Below are positions 59,762 to 64,000 of a stretch of 64,000 nucleotides of DNA, piece after piece. Source of the stretch: Collinsella sp. (lineage in GTDB: Bacteria > Actinomycetota > Coriobacteriia > Coriobacteriales > Coriobacteriaceae); NCBI GenBank assembly GCA_019419585.1, contig DXZQ01000001.1, positions 1 to 64,000 on the forward strand, in the 5' to 3' direction. Each line of letters opens with the position of its first letter. The first letter of the stretch is position 1. A program made the position numbers and the translations under genes. The notes under the pieces are model-generated. The model saw nothing but the letters and a program-made list of their open reading frames with translations, ran no database searches and was not told the DNA's origin.

Positions 59762-62662
59762 TTATGACAGCTTGACGATCGGAGCGAATCCCTTCATGAG
59801 CTTTTTGGTCTGGCCGGTCTTTTCGAACTGGACCTCGATCATGTCTCCGGCGACCGAGATCACGGTACCCGTGCCAAAGGTCTTATGGCTCACGGTATCG
59901 CCCGCGGCAAAGTCCTGCGATGCGCCGGCGCGATCGACCTTGCGCTCCACCGTCGGGGACACCTTGGACGACGGCTTTTTGGCTCGCGGCGCGCCCGAGC
60001 CAAAGGTCGAGGCAACACGGCCGGCGTCGGGCGAGACCCCACGATGGCGCTCGGTCCCGTAGCTGCTGCCGCCAAAGAAATCGTCAAAGCTCGATCCACC
60101 GCGCGAACCGGAACCGCCGGTCGAGCGCGTATGCGAGCCAAACACCTTGCCGCCATACATATCCGAACCCATGCCCGAGCCAAAGGTGCCGTGACGGTCG
60201 CCGCGCTTCTCCCAGCCCGTGCCTTCAAAACCGGCAGAACCGATACCGCTAAACTCGATATCCTCAAACGGAATCTCATTGAGGAAGCGCGAGCGCGGGT
60301 TGGCAGAGGTCGAGCCGTAGGTGCGACGCGTGGCCGCATAGGTCAGGAACAGGCGCTTGCGGGCGCGCGTGATGGCGACGTAGGCCAGGCGACGCTCCTC
60401 CTCAAGCTTACCCGGGTCATCGCTGCCGCCAAAGTCGTGCACGTGCGGGAAGATGCCCTCCTCCATGCCGGCCACGAACACCGCCGGGAACTCCAGGCCC
60501 TTGGCGGAGTGGATGGTCATCATGGTGATGGCATGCGTCTCGCCGGCCAGGGAATCCAAGTCGGAGCGCAGGGCCAGCCACTCCATGAGTGCCGGCAGCG
60601 CCTTACAGGTGAGCGGACCGTAGGTGCGCTCAATCTCGTCGGCATGCACGGCACCCGCCGGCATCTCCGTCGGCGCGGCATACGCGTTGCCCGCGATGGC
60701 AGCAGCCAGGGCATCCTGCGGAGACAGCGCCGGAGCAGCCAGACTATCGAGCGGATTGGAGCCCGCGGCATCGCGCGCGCCGACGAGTGCCTCAAACGAG
60801 GATGCCGGGGCAGATGGCCCCGGTTCGGGCGCAGGCGCGCTCACCACGACGGGCTCGGGCTCGGCGCCGGCAGGCACGTCGGCAACACCGGCTGCGCGCA
60901 GCTCTTCCAAGCTCTCGAGCGTACCCTCGATGTCCTCGTGCGTCTCCTCAAATTCGGCAGCGACGCCCAGGAATTCCTGGATGTTCTCGGCGCGGCTCTC
61001 GGACTCCATGGTGCCCTCGGCGCGGAAAGCCTGCAGTAGGCCCGTCTTATCGACAATCATCTCGACAACGTCCTTGAGCTCGCCGTCCATGCGGCGACCC
61101 TCGCGCACCAGCGACACAAAGCTCGACAGGCCGTTGCGCACCTTGGCGCTAAACATGCCGGTTTCGGCACACGCGATCTCGCAAGCCTGGAAGAACGAGC
61201 AGCGGTTGTCGCGCGCCAGCTGCTCGATCTTTTGGATCGAGGTGGAACCGATGCCGCGGCGCGGCGTGTTGATGACGCGCTTGACGCTCATCTCGTCTGC
61301 CGGGTTCACGATCATCTTGAGGTAGGCCATGACGTCGCGGATCTCGGCACGGTCGAAGAATCGCGTGCCGCCCACAATCTTGTAGGGCACGCCCGCGCGC
61401 AGGAACATATCTTCGAGGATACGCGACTGGGCGTTGGTGCGGTAGAACACGGCGATATCGTCGTAACTCGTGCCCTTGGAGTGCAGCTTTTCGATCTCGC
61501 CGGCAATCCAGCGGCCCTCGTCGCGCTCGTCGCTTGCCTGGAAGGCCTGGATCTTCTCGCCGTCGCCCTCGGCCGTAAACAGGCGCTTGTCCTTGCGCTG
61601 CGAGTTGTGACGCACCACGGCGTTGGCGGCGCTCAGGATATGGCCCGTGGAGCGGTAGTTCTGCTCCAGCTTAACGGTCTTGCAGTTTTTAAAGTCCTTC
61701 TCAAAGTCCAGGATGTTGGTGATGTCGGCGCCGCGCCAGCTATAAATGGACTGGTCATCGTCGCCTACGACCATGAGGTTTTGGTACTTGGCGGCCAGCA
61801 GGTTGGCGATCTCGTACTGGACGTGGTTGGTGTCCTGATACTCGTCGACGCTAATGTAGCGGAAACGCTCTTGGTACTTATCGAGCACCTCGGGGCGGGT
61901 GCGCAGCAGCTCGAGCGTGCGCACGAGCAGGTCGTCGAAGTCCATCGCGTTGGCGGCGCGCAGGCGGCGTTCCAGCTCCAGGTAGACCTGCGCGGCCTTT
62001 TTGTCGTTGGGGCTGTCGGCGGATTTGAGCATATCCTCGGGGCCGATCATGGCGTTTTTGGCCGAACTGATCTTGCTGCGGATCATATTGATGGGGAATT
62101 GCTTTTGCTCGATACCGAGCGCCTGCATAATATCGCGCACCATGCGCTTGGAATCGTCATCATCGTAGATGGTGAACTGACCGGTGTAGCCCAGCAGGTC
62201 AGCGTCCTCGCGCAGCATGCGCACGCACATAGCATGGAAGGTGCACACCCACATGCCGCGGGTACCGCTGGGGATGAGTGCCGCCAGACGCTCGCGCATC
62301 TCGGCCGCGGCCTTGTTGGTAAACGTGATGGCAAGGATCTGCCAGGGCTTAACGCCCAGGTCGCCGAGCATATGTGCGATGCGGAAGGTCAAGACGCGGG
62401 TCTTACCCGAGCCGGCGCCGGCAAGGACCAGCAACGGACCCTCGGTGGTCAGGACCGCCTCGCGCTGGGCGGGATTAAGGCTGTCGATGTCGACGAGCGG
62501 CTTGGCGGGTTTGGGTGCCGGCGCGGGAGCGTCGTAGATGTCGAGCGGGACGAGCTCGGGTTCCGGCGCAGCGGGGGCGGCATATGCATCGAGCGGCACG
62601 GGTTCCGGCGCGGGCGGCACGGGTACCGCGGCGTTCTTTTCCCAGGGCAAGGGCTGGGTCAT
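59762..62662 (-). CDS. pcrA: UvrD/PcrA-family ATP-dependent DNA helicase
   Basis: 966 residues from ATG 62662, with GAGGAG upstream. Superfamily 1 helicase: Q motif LNPAQREAVL, Walker A LAGAGSGKTRVL, DEYQDTNHVQYE (Walker B), GDDDQSIYSWRGA, and the C-terminal VTRARKRLFLTYA. An Ala/Pro/Glu-rich insertion (about residues 585-675) splits the 2B-region. Unwinds DNA during repair and replication restart. The Tudor-like C-terminus (GDTVSHKTFGTGTVISV) is present. Confidence 0.92.
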   Translation of the reverse strand: MTQPLPWEKNAAVPVPPAPEPVPLDAYAAPAAPEPELVPLDIYDAPAPAPKPAKPLVDIDSLNPAQREAVLTTEGPLLVLAGAGSGKTRVLTFRIAHMLGDLGVKPWQILAITFTNKAAAEMRERLAALIPSGTRGMWVCTFHAMCVRMLREDADLLGYTGQFTIYDDDDSKRMVRDIMQALGIEQKQFPINMIRSKISSAKNAMIGPEDMLKSADSPNDKKAAQVYLELERRLRAANAMDFDDLLVRTLELLRTRPEVLDKYQERFRYISVDEYQDTNHVQYEIANLLAAKYQNLMVVGDDDQSIYSWRGADITNILDFEKDFKNCKTVKLEQNYRSTGHILSAANAVVRHNSQRKDKRLFTAEGDGEKIQAFQASDERDEGRWIAGEIEKLHSKGTSYDDIAVFYRTNAQSRILEDMFLRAGVPYKIVGGTRFFDRAEIRDVMAYLKMIVNPADEMSVKRVINTPRRGIGSTSIQKIEQLARDNRCSFFQACEIACAETGMFSAKVRNGLSSFVSLVREGRRMDGELKDVVEMIVDKTGLLQAFRAEGTMESESRAENIQEFLGVAAEFEETHEDIEGTLESLEELRAAGVADVPAGAEPEPVVVSAPAPEPGPSAPASSFEALVGARDAAGSNPLDSLAAPALSPQDALAAAIAGNAYAAPTEMPAGAVHADEIERTYGPLTCKALPALMEWLALRSDLDSLAGETHAITMMTIHSAKGLEFPAVFVAGMEEGIFPHVHDFGGSDDPGKLEEERRLAYVAITRARKRLFLTYAATRRTYGSTSANPRSRFLNEIPFEDIEFSGIGSAGFEGTGWEKRGDRHGTFGSGMGSDMYGGKVFGSHTRSTGGSGSRGGSSFDDFFGGSSYGTERHRGVSPDAGRVASTFGSGAPRAKKPSSKVSPTVERKVDRAGASQDFAAGDTVSHKTFGTGTVISVAGDMIEVQFEKTGQTKKLMKGFAPIVKLS

Positions 62663-62800
62663 GGGCGACTCCTCATCTGACGGACGGCGCGCCTGCGGGC
62701 GGCGCCATAGTTTGAGCCGTACCAGTATACCGAGCCGCACGGACACCGACGCAAATCACACCACGACTCCGTGCGCCACCGCCAGTCCCGCCCCAGCGGA

Positions 62801-62835
62801 TTTGGCGCAAAGTAACCTGTCCCCATTGCACCAAA
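62801..62835. repeat. GGGAC-core palindrome (GGGACAGGTTAC type)
   Basis: TTTGGCGCAA and TTGCACCAAA flank AGTAACCTGTCCCCA. Its core matches the 50575-50605 copy. Confidence 0.65.
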
Positions 62836-62866
62836 AAGGCGGCATAGACCTTTTGGTCATGCCGCC
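62833..62866 (-). terminator. Terminator of uppP
   Basis: GGCGGCATGACC pairs with GGTCTATGCCGCC, followed on the minus strand by TTTTTGG. Confidence 0.8.
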
Positions 62867-62916
62867 CCCTTTGAATGACAAGTTGTCGCTCTGGCCGCCG
62901 CGCAGCGTCAACCAAG

Positions 62917-63897
62917 TTACAGGCCGAGCATAGGCTCCAGAACGAAGAAGTATGCGAGCACCACGATGCCCAGAATGATGCGATAGACGCCGAAGCACTT
63001 GAAGTCGTGACGGCGGACGAAGCCCATGAGCCACTTGATGGCGATGAGCGACACCACAAAGGCCACAACGCAGCCCACGCCCAGGATAGCGACCTCGTTG
63101 GCGCCGAACGTACCGCCCTTGATGAAATACTTGACCAGCTTGAGCGCACTCGCGCCAAACATGACAGGGATGGCCAGGAAGAACGTAAACTTGGACGCCA
63201 CCGAACGCGTGCAGCCCAAAAGCAGGCCGCCGATGATGGTGGAACCGGAGCGCGACGTGCCCGGAATCAGCGAGAGCACCTGAAAGCATCCGATGCCCAG
63301 TGCGGTCTTCCAACTTAGGTCCTCGAGCGTGGTGATGGAACCAAAGTCCAGATCCTCGTCCTCGTCATCGTCCTCGGCAACATCTGCCGCGGGCGCCGCA
63401 AAGTGTGCACCGGCGGGACGTCCACCCGACACCACAGCACGCGAACCAAACGAACCGGCAACGGCCATTTCCTCGCGCTTGCTCGCGCGCCAGTTCTCGA
63501 TCACGATAAACAACACGCCGTACACAATGAGCGCCAGCGCCACGACGGGAGCATTGTAGAAATGCTCCTCCATCCAGTCGTTGAGCGGCAGACCGATCGC
63601 CGCCGCAGGAATGCAGCCGAGCACAATCTTGCCCCACAGCACCCAGGTGTCGCGACGGCCCTCCTTGCCCTTGCTGGGCGAGAACGGATTGAGCTCATGG
63701 AAGAACAGCACACAGACGGCCAGAATGGCACCGAGCTGAATCACGACCAGGAACATATTCCAGAACGTCTCGCTCACGTTCATCTTGACGAACTCGTCCA
63801 CCAAGATCATGTGACCGGTCGACGAAACAGGCAGCCATTCGGTGATGCCCTCGACTAGGCCCATGAAGGCAGATTTTAGAAGCTCGATAATATCCAA
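62917..63897 (-). CDS. uppP: Undecaprenyl-diphosphatase UppP (BacA)
   Basis: 326 residues from a TTG at 63897 with GAGGGGG upstream; the resulting N-terminus (LDIIELLKSAFMGLVEGITEWLPVSSTGH) matches the usual UppP start, whereas the open frame continues to the window edge. PGTSRSG near residue 220 and the N-terminal EGITEWLPVSSTGHM hold the catalytic residues. A cytoplasmic acidic/Ala-rich insertion (about residues 140-190) makes it longer than the usual 270. Recycles the lipid carrier for cell-wall synthesis. Confidence 0.92.
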   Translation of the reverse strand: MDIIELLKSAFMGLVEGITEWLPVSSTGHMILVDEFVKMNVSETFWNMFLVVIQLGAILAVCVLFFHELNPFSPSKGKEGRRDTWVLWGKIVLGCIPAAAIGLPLNDWMEEHFYNAPVVALALIVYGVLFIVIENWRASKREEMAVAGSFGSRAVVSGGRPAGAHFAAPAADVAEDDDEDEDLDFGSITTLEDLSWKTALGIGCFQVLSLIPGTSRSGSTIIGGLLLGCTRSVASKFTFFLAIPVMFGASALKLVKYFIKGGTFGANEVAILGVGCVVAFVVSLIAIKWLMGFVRRHDFKCFGVYRIILGIVVLAYFFVLEPMLGL

Positions 63898-64000
63898 AGG
63901 GACCCCCTCGTTAGACACCCGCCGATATTGTTCTGCGGACGGTGCGGGCGATGTCCCATTATCAACCGTTGGCGGCGCGCCTGCGCCTACCCTTACCAAA

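Overview
The window looks like chromosome of a gut Coriobacteriia actinobacterium, most likely Collinsella or a close relative. This is inferred from the high GC content, the wealth of PTS sugar operons, the long HPF, the LytTR-like promoter boxes and the gene-family mix; no marker such as 16S rRNA is present. About 56 protein genes, one tRNA and one gene remnant are supported. Most genes lie on the minus strand.

1-12.4 kb is a lactose/beta-galactoside region. A LacF-type EIIA (lacF) is followed by two tandem paralogous cassettes, each with a divergent LacI repressor, a fused EIICB (lacE) and a GH1 phospho-beta-galactosidase (lacG). A DeoR regulator and galM close the block. Only one EIIA serves both permeases here. 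12.5-13.9 kb holds an orphan EIIB with a tyrosine at the phosphorylation histidine, tRNA-Thr(CGT) and a YhcH-family gene. 13.9-23.5 kb is an amino-sugar/tagatose region: a nagA remnant, lacC, a lacX-like epimerase, a flavodoxin, nagA, agaS, a GntR repressor and a mannose-family PTS (IID, IIC, IIB, a YajC-like protein and IIA). Products of the lactose and galactosamine routes can meet at tagatose 6-phosphate, which LacC phosphorylates; LacAB and the aldolase are not in this window.

24-32.8 kb carries a DUF2975/XRE pair, a SurA-like membrane protein, an operon (dehydrogenase with a His/Cys-rich tail, small membrane protein, HEAT protein, icd), degV, HPF and a solute-binding lipoprotein with a long leader. 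33.3-33.5 kb is a MITE-like inverted-repeat element. 33.5-43 kb holds a nuclease-like unknown, comF, ricT, holB, tmk, a zinc-ribbon membrane protein and a type IA topoisomerase. 43-51.6 kb holds hypBA, tatC/tatA, a STAS protein, an aminotransferase, nhaA, ppaC and a ROK glucokinase. 51.8-56.5 kb is a cellobiose-type PTS operon with its own GH1 enzyme and divergent GntR. manA follows, then an AT-richer AbiE-like toxin-antitoxin pair bracketed by two near-identical hairpins, then pcrA and uppP at the right edge.

The most interesting non-coding signals are: (i) tandem 9-bp ACCGTTCAC-like boxes repeated every 21 bp, fitting the LytTR-family site architecture, near several PTS genes; (ii) about 65-bp palindromes with an 82-bp period behind both lacG genes; (iii) a dispersed family of intergenic palindromes with a constant GGGAC-containing core but copy-specific arms; and (iv) duplicated hairpins bracketing the toxin-antitoxin module.
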